From: Halosimplex carlsbadense 2-9-1
GTDB lineage: Archaea > Halobacteriota > Halobacteria > Halobacteriales > Haloarculaceae
Assembly: GCF_000337455.1 (NCBI RefSeq)
Contig: NZ_AOIU01000004.1
Span: 101,458 to 162,058, forward strand
Reading direction: 5' to 3'
Length of the DNA: 60,601 bases
Positions 27,660 to 36,989 of this stretch are shown here, piece after piece (the stretch's first letter is position 1; each line of letters starts with the position of its first letter). Made by a program: the position numbers and the translations under genes. The notes beneath the pieces are model-generated. The model had not been told where the DNA came from. It did not search any database and saw nothing but the letters and a program-made list of their open reading frames with translations.

Positions 27660-28580
27660 ATGCAAGGGAAACGAGTGCTGGTCACGGGCGGTGCGGGATT
27701 CATCGGGTCGAACCTGGCGAACTCCCTCGCCGAGGACAACGAGGTCCTCGCGCTGGACGACTGCTATCTGGGCACGCCGGACAACCTCGACGAGTCGGTC
27801 GAGTTCGTCGAGGGGTCGGTCCTCGACGAGGACCTGCCGACCGACGTGGACGCGGTCTTCCACATCGCGGCGCTGTCGTCCTATGCGATGCACGAGGACG
27901 ACCCCACGCGGGGCGCCCGTGTCAACGTCGAGGGCTTCGTCAACACGGTCGACCAGGCCCGCCAGGACGGCTGTGACACGGTCGTCTACGCCTCGACGTC
28001 CTCTATCTACGGCGACCGCACGGATCCCTCGCCCGAGGACATGCCTGTCACGGTCAACACGGGGTACGAGGCGTCGAAGCTCGCCCGGGAGAAGTACGCC
28101 GAGTACTTCGCCAACCACTACGACATGTCCATGGCCGGCATGCGCTTTTTCTCGGTCTATCAGGGTATGGAGGACGGCGCGGAGGAACACAAAGGCGAGT
28201 ACGCCAACCTGATCGCGCAGTTCGCCGACGATATCGCCAACGGCCGCAACCCCGAAATCTGGGGCGACGGCTCGCAGACGCGGGATTTCACCCACGTCGA
28301 CGACATCGTCCGCGGGCTCGAACTCGCCGCCGACCACGAACTCACCGGCGTCTACAACCTCGGCACCGGCGAACAGTACAGTTTCGACCACCTCGTCTCC
28401 CTCCTCAACGACGAACTCGGGACCGACGTGGAGCCGGTCTACGAGGAGAATCCGATCCCCGAGGACGTGTACGTCCACGACACCATGGCCGACGCCACGA
28501 AGATGCGCGAGGCCACCGGCTGGGAACCGGAAATTTCCTTCGAGGAAGGCGTCGAACGAGTCTGCGCCCAGTACGACTGA
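27660..28580 (+). CDS. NAD-dependent nucleotide-sugar epimerase/dehydratase (extended SDR)
   Basis: This 306-aa protein begins with the Rossmann motif LVTGGAGFIGSNLA. It has the catalytic Ser/Tyr/Lys set in STSSIYGD and TGYEASKLAREKY (Tyr and Lys spaced by four), and the C-terminal half (GDGSQTRDFTHVDDIVRG) binds the nucleotide sugar. This is the UDP-glucose 4-epimerase/dTDP-glucose dehydratase class; the exact reaction cannot be assigned. It is transcribed alone from a leaderless promoter. A second member of this class is cut by the right edge of the window. Confidence 0.9.
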   Translation: MQGKRVLVTGGAGFIGSNLANSLAEDNEVLALDDCYLGTPDNLDESVEFVEGSVLDEDLPTDVDAVFHIAALSSYAMHEDDPTRGARVNVEGFVNTVDQARQDGCDTVVYASTSSIYGDRTDPSPEDMPVTVNTGYEASKLAREKYAEYFANHYDMSMAGMRFFSVYQGMEDGAEEHKGEYANLIAQFADDIANGRNPEIWGDGSQTRDFTHVDDIVRGLELAADHELTGVYNLGTGEQYSFDHLVSLLNDELGTDVEPVYEENPIPEDVYVHDTMADATKMREATGWEPEISFEEGVERVCAQYD

Positions 28581-28809
28581 GTCGGGGAGTCGTCTCTCGT
28601 TTCGCGGTCCGTCGGCGGCGCGGTCACGATTCGTCGAGCCGGTCCGTCGTGGCTGGGTTTCCGTCCGATTCACTCGTCTAATCGATAGAAAACAGGCGCG
28701 ATTATCGTCGTGTTTTACCAGTCCGTTCGCTCGGCTGCGCGGAATTCATACGTCGGGCGCGCTGTGTAGCGGGAGTCCACCGCTCACACGGGTCTCACGC
28801 CGTCGGGAG

Positions 28810-29820
28810 CTATCGTTCGTTCACGTCGATCCACAGGCGTGCGTCCCGATAGGCGTTGCCCACTGTCGGGTCCTCGGGCGGACTCTCCCTGTACAGCAGA
28901 TACGTGAGGCGGAGTCGCTCCCCCGCCATCGACGGCCGAACTGCGTGCTGGCGATGCCACGTCTCGTTGGCCGCCAGACGGGGTTCGAACCGGTGCAATC
29001 GTTCGGATTCGACGACCCTCGTCGAGCTGGCTCGAAGCTCGACGCGGTCGAGGCGGACGACGACAGTGTAGGACGTCGTCGTCTGCTCGTCGTTCTGTAT
29101 CCCGACGACGAGCGACCGGGATTCACCGACCGTGAAGTTCTGCGGGTAACTCTCGGCGGTCAGGTCCCCGGAGTCGTCCGCCCCGAGGAGATAGAATTCG
29201 CTGAACTGCGCTCCCTGTTTCGGGTCGACTGCAACGAAGCCGACGCTCCCGACAGCCAGCAGGAGCGAGACCGCGACGACGGCCGTCAGGGCGGTGTCTC
29301 GACTGGTCTCCGTCCGGAACAGGTTCGACCGAGCTGCCGAGAGCCACCGCCGATACGGCACGGAGTATCGCAGCTCCGACGGGAGCGCCCGACGCCGACG
29401 CACGGCTACCGCGACGAGAGCGAGGACGAGCCCCGCGAGCGAGGCGACGACGGCGTCCGGGGCGAGCCCGACCGGGGAGAGGTCGAGAACCAGGCCGACG
29501 ACGGGGATCACCGCGATCGAGGTACCGAACGACAGCGCGACCCGTTCGTAGAGCGTCAGGCCGTCGCTGACGGTCCGGTCGCCGCCGCTCTCGTCCGTCT
29601 CGTGATGACCGTGCGGGAACAGCACCGCGACGAGCGCCCAACCGGGGGCGAACAGCGCGAACGGAATCGCGACCAGCGCCCGGACCAGGGTCTCGTTCAC
29701 TATCGGCAACACGGCCGCAGCGACGACGACCGACGTGAGACCGACGACCCCCGCGAGGTCAGCAGGGAGACCCGACGGGCGCTTCCCCGCGGCTTTCACC
29801 TCTCGGAGATCGGTTCCCAT
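28810..29820 (-). CDS. DUF1616 membrane protein
   Basis: This 336-aa protein has four N-terminal hydrophobic helices (about residues 22-130), a fifth near 175-195, and a soluble C-terminal domain of about 130 residues, the layout of DUF1616 proteins common in archaeal glycosylation and cell-surface loci. The extracellular part contains the conserved EFYLLG with PQNFTVGESRSLVVGI, typical of the family. Function is not established. Start ATG 29820; the next gene on this strand, upstream, ends at 29924. Confidence 0.88.
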   Translation of the reverse strand: MGTDLREVKAAGKRPSGLPADLAGVVGLTSVVVAAAVLPIVNETLVRALVAIPFALFAPGWALVAVLFPHGHHETDESGGDRTVSDGLTLYERVALSFGTSIAVIPVVGLVLDLSPVGLAPDAVVASLAGLVLALVAVAVRRRRALPSELRYSVPYRRWLSAARSNLFRTETSRDTALTAVVAVSLLLAVGSVGFVAVDPKQGAQFSEFYLLGADDSGDLTAESYPQNFTVGESRSLVVGIQNDEQTTTSYTVVVRLDRVELRASSTRVVESERLHRFEPRLAANETWHRQHAVRPSMAGERLRLTYLLYRESPPEDPTVGNAYRDARLWIDVNER

Positions 29821-29923
29821 GGTCAGGCGTCTCAGTGCGTCGTGAAAAGTTCACTGATGGTGTCATCGTTCACACCGAGCCGATCCGCGTTCCGCACCAC
29901 AGCGCGTCCGGACCGCCCCGCCG

Positions 29924-30196
29924 TCAGAACAGCCACGGTGAGACCCTCGCGACGAACTGCCGTACGAGCACGAACACGAAGCCCGCGAGACCGAGCACGG
30001 TTAGCCAGTAGACGTGCCGTTGCCAGGTCAGTCCCACGTAGACGGTAAGCGTCAGTTCCCGCGCCGCGAGCAGACCGATGAGCGAACAGACGAAGAACAG
30101 CTCGTAGGAGAAGGCATCGAGAGCGATCAGCGAGAGTAACGCAGTGCATACCCACCCCATCGAGAGAACCAGAAACTGGTCGCGGGTGGTCCACAT
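29924..30196 (-). CDS. Small multi-span membrane protein
   Basis: This 90-aa protein has three hydrophobic helices (about residues 8-27, 30-52 and 62-80), separated by short charged loops (RELTLTV, TWQRHVYW). The start ATG at 30196 overlaps an inverted repeat (30194-30214). It lies 103 nt upstream of the DUF1616 gene in the same direction, so they may be one transcript. No family recognised. Confidence 0.7.
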   Translation of the reverse strand: MWTTRDQFLVLSMGWVCTALLSLIALDAFSYELFFVCSLIGLLAARELTLTVYVGLTWQRHVYWLTVLGLAGFVFVLVRQFVARVSPWLF

Positions 30197-30222
30197 ATCA
30201 GCTAGTATGATATGCCGGCATA
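30194..30222. promoter_or_regulatory. Nested inverted repeats at the start of the gene at 29924-30196
   Basis: CATATCA (30194-30200) is repeated inverted as TGATATG (30208-30214), with a 7-nt spacer. It overlaps a perfect 12-nt palindrome TATGCCGGCATA (30211-30222). The repeats cover the start codon and the region just upstream, where an operator could act. No regulator binding site is known for these sequences; the call is structural. Confidence 0.35.
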
Positions 30223-30589
30223 CGAAAGTATCGCCGTACTCGCTGTCGAGCGGGGCCCGACGACGGAACGCGAACCGTCGGCCGGGCCCGACAGTGGCGC
30301 TCCTCCTCGATCCGTGACGGCGGCTGTAGCGTTCGGAGTCACGACCGTTCGACTCCGTTCACGTGAACGTTCGTTCGCTCACGTCCGAAGCAACCAGTAT
30401 CCGTTCCCCGCTGTCGGATGGCGCTCGGGACGGACCTGGGGAAAATAGATAAAGGAGTGTCAAGAAGTCCAGCCAAATGGGTGTGATGGCGTCCCACCGC
30501 GTAGGAGGTGGCGGAACCGCTTTCGAACGGTGGCCGCCGGTTCGGCATCGAGACAGTACGCGGCAGTTCGAGAGTCGGGGGTAAACCGG
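30197..30589. other. Divergent intergenic region before the nucleotidyltransferase
   Basis: The 393-nt interval separates the small membrane protein (-) from the nucleotidyltransferase (+). It holds the inverted repeats at 30194-30222 and an A/T-rich TATA-like stretch GAAAATAGATAAAGG at 30441-30455, which could start a transcript with a leader of over 100 nt. No coding frame is convincing. Confidence 0.5.
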
Positions 30590-31786
30590 ATGGGTTCACT
30601 CACGACCGGCCACGAGACCGACCTCCCCGAGGAGTTCGCGACGCTCCTGAATTGCGGCCGGTACTTCCTCGCGGATAGAGAAACCGAAGGGGCGCACGCG
30701 CCGTCCAGCGTCTCGGTGTCGGCCACGGAGTGGGAAGGGGTTCACGAGTTGGCGAGGCAGCACGGAATGGAGCCGCTGCTGATCCGGTCGGTGTCGGATC
30801 CGGGTAGTGACGCCGGCGCGTCGGAGTTGCAGACCGTGGTAGAGCAGCGACGACAACAGTTACAGACCCGTACGCTCGGAATGGTCGCCGAACTGCTGGC
30901 GGTGCTGGACCTGTTCGACGGGCGCGATATCCCCGCCCTCGCGTACAAGGGCCCGGTCGCGGCGGCACGGGCCTACGGCGACCCGTCGTATCGCACGTAC
31001 GCAGACCTCGACTTGTTGGTTCCCCAGTCCGCGCAACCCGCGGCTCTCGAGGTGCTCGAACGGCGGGGCTACCGGCGCCAGGCGGTCAACGGGCCGGTGT
31101 TCCAGACCGTCCTCCAGCGGCCGAGTGATAGCTTCGCAATCGATCTTCACACGCACGTTATCCCCGACTTCTTCCCGTTCGAGCTCCCCTTCGAGGGCCT
31201 GTACGAGGGGCGGGATTCCGTCGCGGTGAGCGGGCGGACGGTCCCCACCCTCTCGACCGAAGACGCGTTTCTGGTCCACTCCATCCACGGGTCGAAACAC
31301 CACTGGTTCCGCCTGGAGTGGATCCTGACCACGGCGCTGGTGGCGCGCCGCGTCGAGGATCTGGGCGCTGCGCTCCGTCGAGCCGCCGACATCGGATGTG
31401 AGCGCATGGCGCTGCTTGGACTCGAACTGTCCCGGCGGCTCTTCGACGCGTCGTTCGGTGCGGCGGTCGAGAGCCGACTAACCGCTCGGACCGGCTCGGC
31501 CGTGCGGAGTGCGGCCGAAGATATCGTCGACTGGATCGTCCACGAGGACTGGTCGGCGGACAACGACAAACGGACGCACCTCGCGGACTTCCGCCTCCGA
31601 TCCAAGCTCTTCGGTCGGCGCCGCGACAAGGCTCGGTTCTGGGCACGAGCCCTGACGAAGCCCCGTACCGACGACGTCGAGTGGGTATCGCTCCCCGGAT
31701 GGCTCTCACCGCTCTACAGGGTCGTCCGCCCAGTTCGGCTGCTGCTGGAGTACCGACAAGCGATGACGAACGGCCTTTCGAGGTGA
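30590..31786 (+). CDS. Nucleotidyltransferase family protein (NTP_transf_5 type)
   Basis: This 398-aa protein has the core YKGPVAAARAYGDPSYRTYA followed by DLDLLV, the metal-binding Asp-x-Asp of the DUF2204/NTP_transf_5 group, at about residues 120-140, and HVIPDFFPFELPF and HSIHGSKHHWFRLEW near 185-245. It is predicted to transfer a nucleotide to an unknown substrate. Members of this family occur in lasso-peptide clusters of bacteria; here it is about 20 kb from the lasso genes. ATG 30590 was chosen over an in-frame GTG at 30530. Confidence 0.78.
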   Translation: MGSLTTGHETDLPEEFATLLNCGRYFLADRETEGAHAPSSVSVSATEWEGVHELARQHGMEPLLIRSVSDPGSDAGASELQTVVEQRRQQLQTRTLGMVAELLAVLDLFDGRDIPALAYKGPVAAARAYGDPSYRTYADLDLLVPQSAQPAALEVLERRGYRRQAVNGPVFQTVLQRPSDSFAIDLHTHVIPDFFPFELPFEGLYEGRDSVAVSGRTVPTLSTEDAFLVHSIHGSKHHWFRLEWILTTALVARRVEDLGAALRRAADIGCERMALLGLELSRRLFDASFGAAVESRLTARTGSAVRSAAEDIVDWIVHEDWSADNDKRTHLADFRLRSKLFGRRRDKARFWARALTKPRTDDVEWVSLPGWLSPLYRVVRPVRLLLEYRQAMTNGLSR

Positions 31787-32107
31787 TCAGAGCGTCCGCT
31801 CCGGGGCCTCGGAGCGAGTTGGTCGTCCCGTCCTTTAGTTCGTGTCCCAGCCGGCACCCCATACCTCCGAACGCGAGGGACCAGCGAGACGCCCGATTGC
31901 GTGAAAATTTCAGTCACAAGGCACGTAAACTACGATAAGGCTTATTCACGTGTGTGAGAATTTTCAAGTGATGTGTCCGTCCCGAACCCGGATGCCGGTT
32001 TCTACGACCGACGGTCCGCAGCGCCGATCGACGGGTTCGAGACTCGGGCCCACTCCGAATAAACGGACGAAGATACCCGTTACAGAGCTCTCAGCGGAGG
32101 ACAACCA
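31787..32107. other. Intergenic region before the beta-helix protein gene
   Basis: The 321-nt interval has no coding frame of good quality. An A/T-rich stretch at 31900-31970 (CGATAAGGCTTATTCACG and following) is the most promoter-like part, and a ribosome binding site GGAGGA lies at 32096-32101, 6 nt before the ATG at 32108. This strong SD is unusual among the leaderless genes of this window. Confidence 0.5.
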
Positions 32108-33535
32108 ATGAAAAGAACACCGAATCACCAGTACAACGTTCCCGAAGAGGGTGCCAAAGATTGGCACGTCGCGCTGAACGAAAATTTCGAGCGTATCGAC
32201 GAGGGAGTCGAGATCAGAGATACCGAGGCGAACAAGGGAGACTACGATCCGAGAGACGGCGCGAAGTACGAAGCGACGGACTCCGGTGCGGTGTATCTCG
32301 GAAACGGCAACAGTTGGGTACTCGCTAATCGACGAGTGAAGTCCTTCCAAGCGGAAAGCGTCAACAACGTGAGAACGCCGTCGGACACGGATATCGAATC
32401 GTTCCGTACTGTGGCCGAAGGGGGTGGAGTCATTCGATTGAAGCCGGGTGCCACCTACGAATGGGACGAGACGTTTACCTTCGACCCCGAAAGTAACGAA
32501 ACGCTTCGCGTGATCGCACACGGTGCGACGATCGATCACAGTTCAGACCCCGCTGTCGACATCCACACCTCGAATCCCGAGGCGATAGAGAGTACTCCGA
32601 GCAGATTCGTTTGGCGGGGTGGTGAATTCGTCGGCCCCGGTCAGTCAGGGGATTCGTCTGTTTCGGGATTGAGCGTTCCCGACCACGCACCGGATGTGAA
32701 TGACGGGAGCGCACATTTCAGATTGCTAGCTTCGTCCTTCCATACGATATTTGTAGAGTCGTCGGAACAGGTCCGAGCATCGATTTACGTGAAGAATCAG
32801 CGCCAGAACGGCGATTCGGGATGGTCGGAGGGTAATAAACTCGGGGTTAGCCGTGGCCACGCACGGATACGCGATCAGAGTGTCGACTTCTTCCTCCTTG
32901 CGGTTGGGTCTCAATACGTTTCCGGAGATGCAGGGGGAAGCATGCGAAATATTCAGATCGAATATCCGTGGGGGTCCGGAAGAGGTGCTACTGCAACGAT
33001 CTATCAGGGAGGGGCCAATTGGCAAGGTGGGAAGCTAGAGTTCCGAGGGAATCTTCCTCCGGGCGGATGGGGCTGGTGGTCGGATGGCGGAAACGACGGG
33101 ATGGATATTCACTGGGAATCAGAGTTCGGGGACAGTGAGAGTACTGATATAGAATTTGCAGGAAACAACGCAGTTCCACCCGTTTTTACTGCCAGAATAA
33201 CCAATCCGGATGCAGGAATTATCAACGGAAGGCCGGGAAACATATTCGTCCGCCGCATCGGTGGTGGAATACGATCACCGGACGGAAAAAAAGGATTTCA
33301 GATCGAGAGTGGCAATGATAGGTGGACGTTCCAATCGAATACGCTCATCGATGCGGGCTCGTATTCTACGAATACCCCAGTAAATCTCGCCAACAGAGAC
33401 GGCAATAAACATACGCAGATGCGGTATCACAACGGGTCGGATGGTTCGCCTCCTGGTTGGTACTGGTGGGATGCTAACGGGGATGAATCCAAAGAGACCT
33501 GGATCATGATGGGGAATAATTCTGTGAAAATCTAA
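32108..33535 (+). CDS. Predicted right-handed beta-helix protein, no signal peptide
   Basis: This 475-aa protein starts MKRTPNHQYNVPEEGAKDWH. It has a short N-terminal part like phage tail-fibre collar regions (DWHVALNENFERIDEGVEIR), then a Pectate-lyase-like stretch (GGGVIRLKPGATYEWDETFT, LRVIAHGATIDHSS), then a Gly/Trp/Asn-rich C-terminal half. No Tat or Sec signal is visible. Its codons use more A/T than the flanking genes, which suggests transfer. It is preceded by a strong SD. Function is unknown; polysaccharide binding or virus-related adhesion are both possible. Confidence 0.7.
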   Translation: MKRTPNHQYNVPEEGAKDWHVALNENFERIDEGVEIRDTEANKGDYDPRDGAKYEATDSGAVYLGNGNSWVLANRRVKSFQAESVNNVRTPSDTDIESFRTVAEGGGVIRLKPGATYEWDETFTFDPESNETLRVIAHGATIDHSSDPAVDIHTSNPEAIESTPSRFVWRGGEFVGPGQSGDSSVSGLSVPDHAPDVNDGSAHFRLLASSFHTIFVESSEQVRASIYVKNQRQNGDSGWSEGNKLGVSRGHARIRDQSVDFFLLAVGSQYVSGDAGGSMRNIQIEYPWGSGRGATATIYQGGANWQGGKLEFRGNLPPGGWGWWSDGGNDGMDIHWESEFGDSESTDIEFAGNNAVPPVFTARITNPDAGIINGRPGNIFVRRIGGGIRSPDGKKGFQIESGNDRWTFQSNTLIDAGSYSTNTPVNLANRDGNKHTQMRYHNGSDGSPPGWYWWDANGDESKETWIMMGNNSVKI

Positions 33536-33776
33536 GTCGCTGATCGCTACGTCACTCCGATCGACTCCCAACTCGTGAAAGGGTAGTTACGCTCCGTAAC
33601 TACAGACTCGGCGACTGACACCGGACGCACACCCGAATCACTCAGTCGAGAGTCTGCTGTCGTCCCACGAACGACAGGTCTATCCACGTGATAGCATCGT
33701 TGAGGCGTTCGAGATCGAGCATTGACACCCAGAGATCGATGCCTCGTTCTCTACCGGGACGACCATTCAACTGAGG

Positions 33777-33786
33777 AATATTTATT
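33777..33786 (+). promoter_or_regulatory. TATA box of the AlkP-superfamily gene at 33812
   Basis: AATATTTATT is centred 30 nt before the ATG at 33812 and supports that start (leaderless) rather than the longer open frame starting at 33722. Confidence 0.65.
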
Positions 33787-33811
33787 GCCAGTTGGTCAAT
33801 ATCGACAACAC

Positions 33812-34696
33812 ATGGTAGATACGGGGTCAGTAAAATTTGCTCTCCGCTATCCAAAGGTAGCGGCGGCTCAAGTTTGGAAAATGCGACAGGAAAAGCAAGA
33901 TCCGGCATACGATCCAGATGGCGTGTACATTCATGACGAAGACTGGGATATAATGATTATTTTGGATGCTTGCCGGTATGATACATTCGCCGAACATTCT
34001 ACTCTCGACGGTGAGCTTGCTCGTAAACGGTCACGTGGGTCCACCAGCGAGGAATGGATCCGAGGCAACTTTTCTGAAGAGGAACACGGGGATCTTGTCG
34101 TGGTAGCGACAAATCCGTTCTACAAGGACTTGGCCGGTGAGATCGACCTGAAGGTCCATCACTTTGAATGGGTGGAACCGGACGATTACGGAAAGGAGTT
34201 AACAGACCCTGATCGCGTCACAGAGCGAGTTCTGGAGATGGCGGAGAAATATCCGAACAAACGGATTCTGGCACATTACATGCAGCCACATGCCCCCTAT
34301 ATCGGTTCTGTGGGTGAGAAGGTTCCATTCGAACGGGAGCCCCTGCATCAAGCCATCGTACGAGGCGGAGTCGAGCAAGATGTTGTACGAGGCGCGTATC
34401 GTGAAAATCTCGAAATTGTGCAAAAATCCATTCGACCCATCGTGAGCGGCGAGTACGGAAAAGTAGTCATTACAGCCGATCATGGTGAACTGTTGGGCGA
34501 ACGGATTCTTCATTCCGTCCCACTGACCTCCTATTACGGTCACCCGTATGGATGCGACCACGAAGCAACACGGATGGTCCCTTGGTTGGAAGTCCCGTGC
34601 GAGACTTCGGATCGCAGGACGGTTCGCGATGAAGAGGCGACAGGCATCCATTCTGAAGATGTTAGTGATCAATTGGAAGCTCTCGGATATCTCTGA
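33812..34696 (+). CDS. Alkaline-phosphatase-superfamily hydrolase/transferase (short form)
   Basis: This 294-aa protein shows the AlkP-type metal site (IILDACRYDTF, Asp), a Ser/Thr candidate nucleophile in GSTSEEWIRGNF, a His segment HYMQPHAPY, and ITADHGELLGER near residue 223 that gives the second metal site. It has no Cys-x-Pro-x-Arg formylglycine signature, so a true sulfatase is doubtful; phospho- or phosphoglycerol-transfer is equally possible. It ends in QLEALGYL, a tail shared by several such proteins here. The gene at 39549 is a closer relative. Confidence 0.82.
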   Translation: MVDTGSVKFALRYPKVAAAQVWKMRQEKQDPAYDPDGVYIHDEDWDIMIILDACRYDTFAEHSTLDGELARKRSRGSTSEEWIRGNFSEEEHGDLVVVATNPFYKDLAGEIDLKVHHFEWVEPDDYGKELTDPDRVTERVLEMAEKYPNKRILAHYMQPHAPYIGSVGEKVPFEREPLHQAIVRGGVEQDVVRGAYRENLEIVQKSIRPIVSGEYGKVVITADHGELLGERILHSVPLTSYYGHPYGCDHEATRMVPWLEVPCETSDRRTVRDEEATGIHSEDVSDQLEALGYL

Positions 34697-34744
34697 AGAG
34701 AGAGGGGTCTCCCCATCGGTGCGAACGTTCGGCAAACGGTTGAG

Positions 34745-36190
34745 CTATTGACTGTCGACGGGTAGTGCTGTTCGGGTCATTTCTGTAAGGAATTCTCGTA
34801 GTGGTTTGTACAATACGATGATCAAACCATATGTTACTGCGCCGACCGCCACAATCGCTGCCAATTCCAACAATGAATCCACGGACATCGACTCGTAAAC
34901 GAGCCTCACGACCACCCACATTGCTGATGCAGATACCGCACACCACGCGCCTTCCTGTATTGGTAGGGAAATTTCCATAAATTGCCGCAGATAATGTATC
35001 TGAAAGCCAAGAAGGACCGCCGATGAGACGAGGGTGGCCACAGCGGCGCCGACGATGCCAAACATCCAGATGAGTAAAACGTTCAATACCAGATTCACGG
35101 TTGCGGATATCAGGATCGGATAGGCAGCGAGTTTGGGTTTGTTGATGCCCCAGATCACCTGACCGAGTATCGAATGAAATGCCTGTAGAATTCGTTCGCC
35201 AGCCAAAATCGTCAAGGCAAGCGCAGCAACTGTGAACTCCGGCCCGAATAGTATGCTAAGCAGGTCTTCCGCGAGGATCGTGGTCCCTGCAAAGGCTGGA
35301 ATGACGATCATCAACCCGGGTAGCGTTGCACGCGGGATCACGGACTCAATTTGTTTGAGCGCATCTTCGGATTCCCACCGGCTGAACTGAGGAAATACAG
35401 TTGTAGCGATGGACCGGCTGAGTAGCATGACAACGAGGGTTAGCCGCCATGCATTCTCATACGCCCCGATATCAGCGCGAGTCGCAGTGATCCCGTACGA
35501 AACGAATAGCGAGAGAATGACCACGTCGATCCAACTGTAGATGTATCCCCCAGTCTCAGCGATGGCGCTGTATTTTCCGAAGCTGAGAAGCGATCGGGCA
35601 TGAGCCAACGAGGGCAGTGATACCCCAGTCGAAACTTTCCACCAACCGACCACGGCCATGAGAATACAACCAACGAGATATCCGTAGATGAGTCCGCGAA
35701 CTCCGAACCCCTCGAGGTAGAGGGCGTACCCAACGACGAGCCAGCAAAGTGGCCGGATAACCTCGATTAAGGCTGTTTCCCCGACTCGCAACTCACCCCG
35801 TAATACGTTCAAGGAGAAATCGCTCGCTTGCTTTGCGAAGAGGGTGGCAATGAAAAGAAGCGCTAGCTCGGAGCCGAAGAATTGGTCGATGTATCCTCGC
35901 CCGACGTACAGTACTATCGAGATTATGGTCACGAAGCCCAACCGTAATGTTATTGCTGTGCCCAGGTGCCTCTCCGGGTCTTCGCCTTCACTTATCCGCT
36001 TTTCCGTGGCAGTTGCAAGGCCAAACGTTGCAGGAATGGACACGATTCCGAGTAGGGCGATAAAGGGGTAGTAGGTACCGAGTGGTGATGCACCCAACGC
36101 CCGCGAGAAAAGGACGACAGCTAAAAACTGAGAGGCTGACTTCCCGACACGGGCGATTAGTATCTTGATGCTGGATTTTATGATATCCAT
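34745..36190 (-). CDS. Oligosaccharide flippase (Wzx/AglR-like, MATE/MVF fold)
   Basis: This 481-aa protein has 12-14 hydrophobic helices, begins MDIIKSSIKILIARVGKSAS, and has GASPLGTYYPFIALLGIVSI, the N-terminal pattern of haloarchaeal polysaccharide-transport flippases. It would move a lipid-linked glycan across the membrane. A paralogue of identical length is encoded at 37933-39378. The two are similar throughout (for example both keep GASPLGTYYPFIALLG and EKRISEG). Codon use is more A/T rich than in the core region. It is convergent with the preceding AlkP gene. Confidence 0.9.
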   Translation of the reverse strand: MDIIKSSIKILIARVGKSASQFLAVVLFSRALGASPLGTYYPFIALLGIVSIPATFGLATATEKRISEGEDPERHLGTAITLRLGFVTIISIVLYVGRGYIDQFFGSELALLFIATLFAKQASDFSLNVLRGELRVGETALIEVIRPLCWLVVGYALYLEGFGVRGLIYGYLVGCILMAVVGWWKVSTGVSLPSLAHARSLLSFGKYSAIAETGGYIYSWIDVVILSLFVSYGITATRADIGAYENAWRLTLVVMLLSRSIATTVFPQFSRWESEDALKQIESVIPRATLPGLMIVIPAFAGTTILAEDLLSILFGPEFTVAALALTILAGERILQAFHSILGQVIWGINKPKLAAYPILISATVNLVLNVLLIWMFGIVGAAVATLVSSAVLLGFQIHYLRQFMEISLPIQEGAWCAVSASAMWVVVRLVYESMSVDSLLELAAIVAVGAVTYGLIIVLYKPLREFLTEMTRTALPVDSQ

Positions 36191-36253
36191 TAGATACGCT
36201 TTATCACCAAGTCGTCACGTAGCCACAATAAATCTTAGTTTGGGAAAGGGGGT

Positions 36254-36938
36254 CGTGCTTAGTTAGCGGCATTGTGCCAGCGAGTGAAGACCTGGTGCCA
36301 CGATTCGGCTGTTTCCGGTTTGACGTGGCTGAAGCAGTTCGAGAGCGACGAGGTTCGGCGCTTGAGTTCGCGGAAGATCCGTTCGACAGCATGCCGATTT
36401 CCGTGGCGACGCATCTGAAATCGGAGCCCTGCTCGACGAAGTGCGGCTTGGAGATGCTGGGCGCCATCGACGAGAAACACAGCGGTTTCGATATCGTGTT
36501 TCTCGTGCAGTTCCCGGAGGAACGTCTCGGCGAGCGCGGTGGTGGTCGTCGAGAACAACCGCACGTGGAGCAAGTGATTTGTCTCCGGATCAGCGGCGGC
36601 GTACAGCCAGTATGGCTCGTCGTCGATCCGAACCACAGTCTCCTCGAGCGCGACGTGATTCGGACTCTGTCCGGCGTCACGCTGTAGATCAGCCTTCTGA
36701 ACCCGATCGTGGATCGCTTTCCGACTCCGCTGGACACCAAACGTGTCGAGCAAATCGACGGTTTCGACAGCGGCAGTCCCGCTACATACGTTTGAATACC
36801 GAGTGCCATCGCCTGCTCGGGTGTCCGCTCGCGCTCCACAAAATCAAAATCTTTTGAGTCTCTATGACCGCTGAGGCGAGGGATTTCTGGCATGGAAAGG
36901 AATCACATCACCTCACATTTCGCCTTTGACTAAACACG
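36254..36938 (-). mobile_element. IS6-family insertion sequence remnant
   Basis: A 685-nt segment is bounded by an imperfect 10-nt inverted repeat, CGTGCTTAGT at 36254-36263 and ACTAAACACG at 36929-36938 (one mismatch), and almost filled by a transposase gene. No flanking direct repeat was found. The size suits small haloarchaeal IS6 elements, but the ends are my best guess. It lies between the flippase and GT2 genes inside the A/T-rich glycan island. Confidence 0.5.
36259..36893 (-). pseudogene. IS6-family transposase, frameshifted
   Basis: The first part reads MPEIPRLSGHRDSKDFDFVE from ATG 36893 to about 36764. The rest is in another frame, with IS6 features DDEPYWLYAAADPETNHLLH, the DDE domain, the HGNRHAVERIFRELKRRTSS motif and a stop at 36259. 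The shift is at the AAA/TTT run at 36762-36764, where one base seems to be missing (residues SN-TVDLLDTFGV are expected). A single-base loss leaves the element without a functional transposase. The element could have helped to move the island genes. Confidence 0.8.
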
Positions 36939-36989
36939 ATTGCTCAATTCGTACAAACACTTATCTATCGCAGATCAGATCATAGACAT

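Noticed and set aside
33722..33811. Longer N-terminus for the AlkP-type gene
   Set aside because: The upstream 30 codons lack similarity to the 39549 relative, and a TATA box lies 30 nt before the ATG at 33812.
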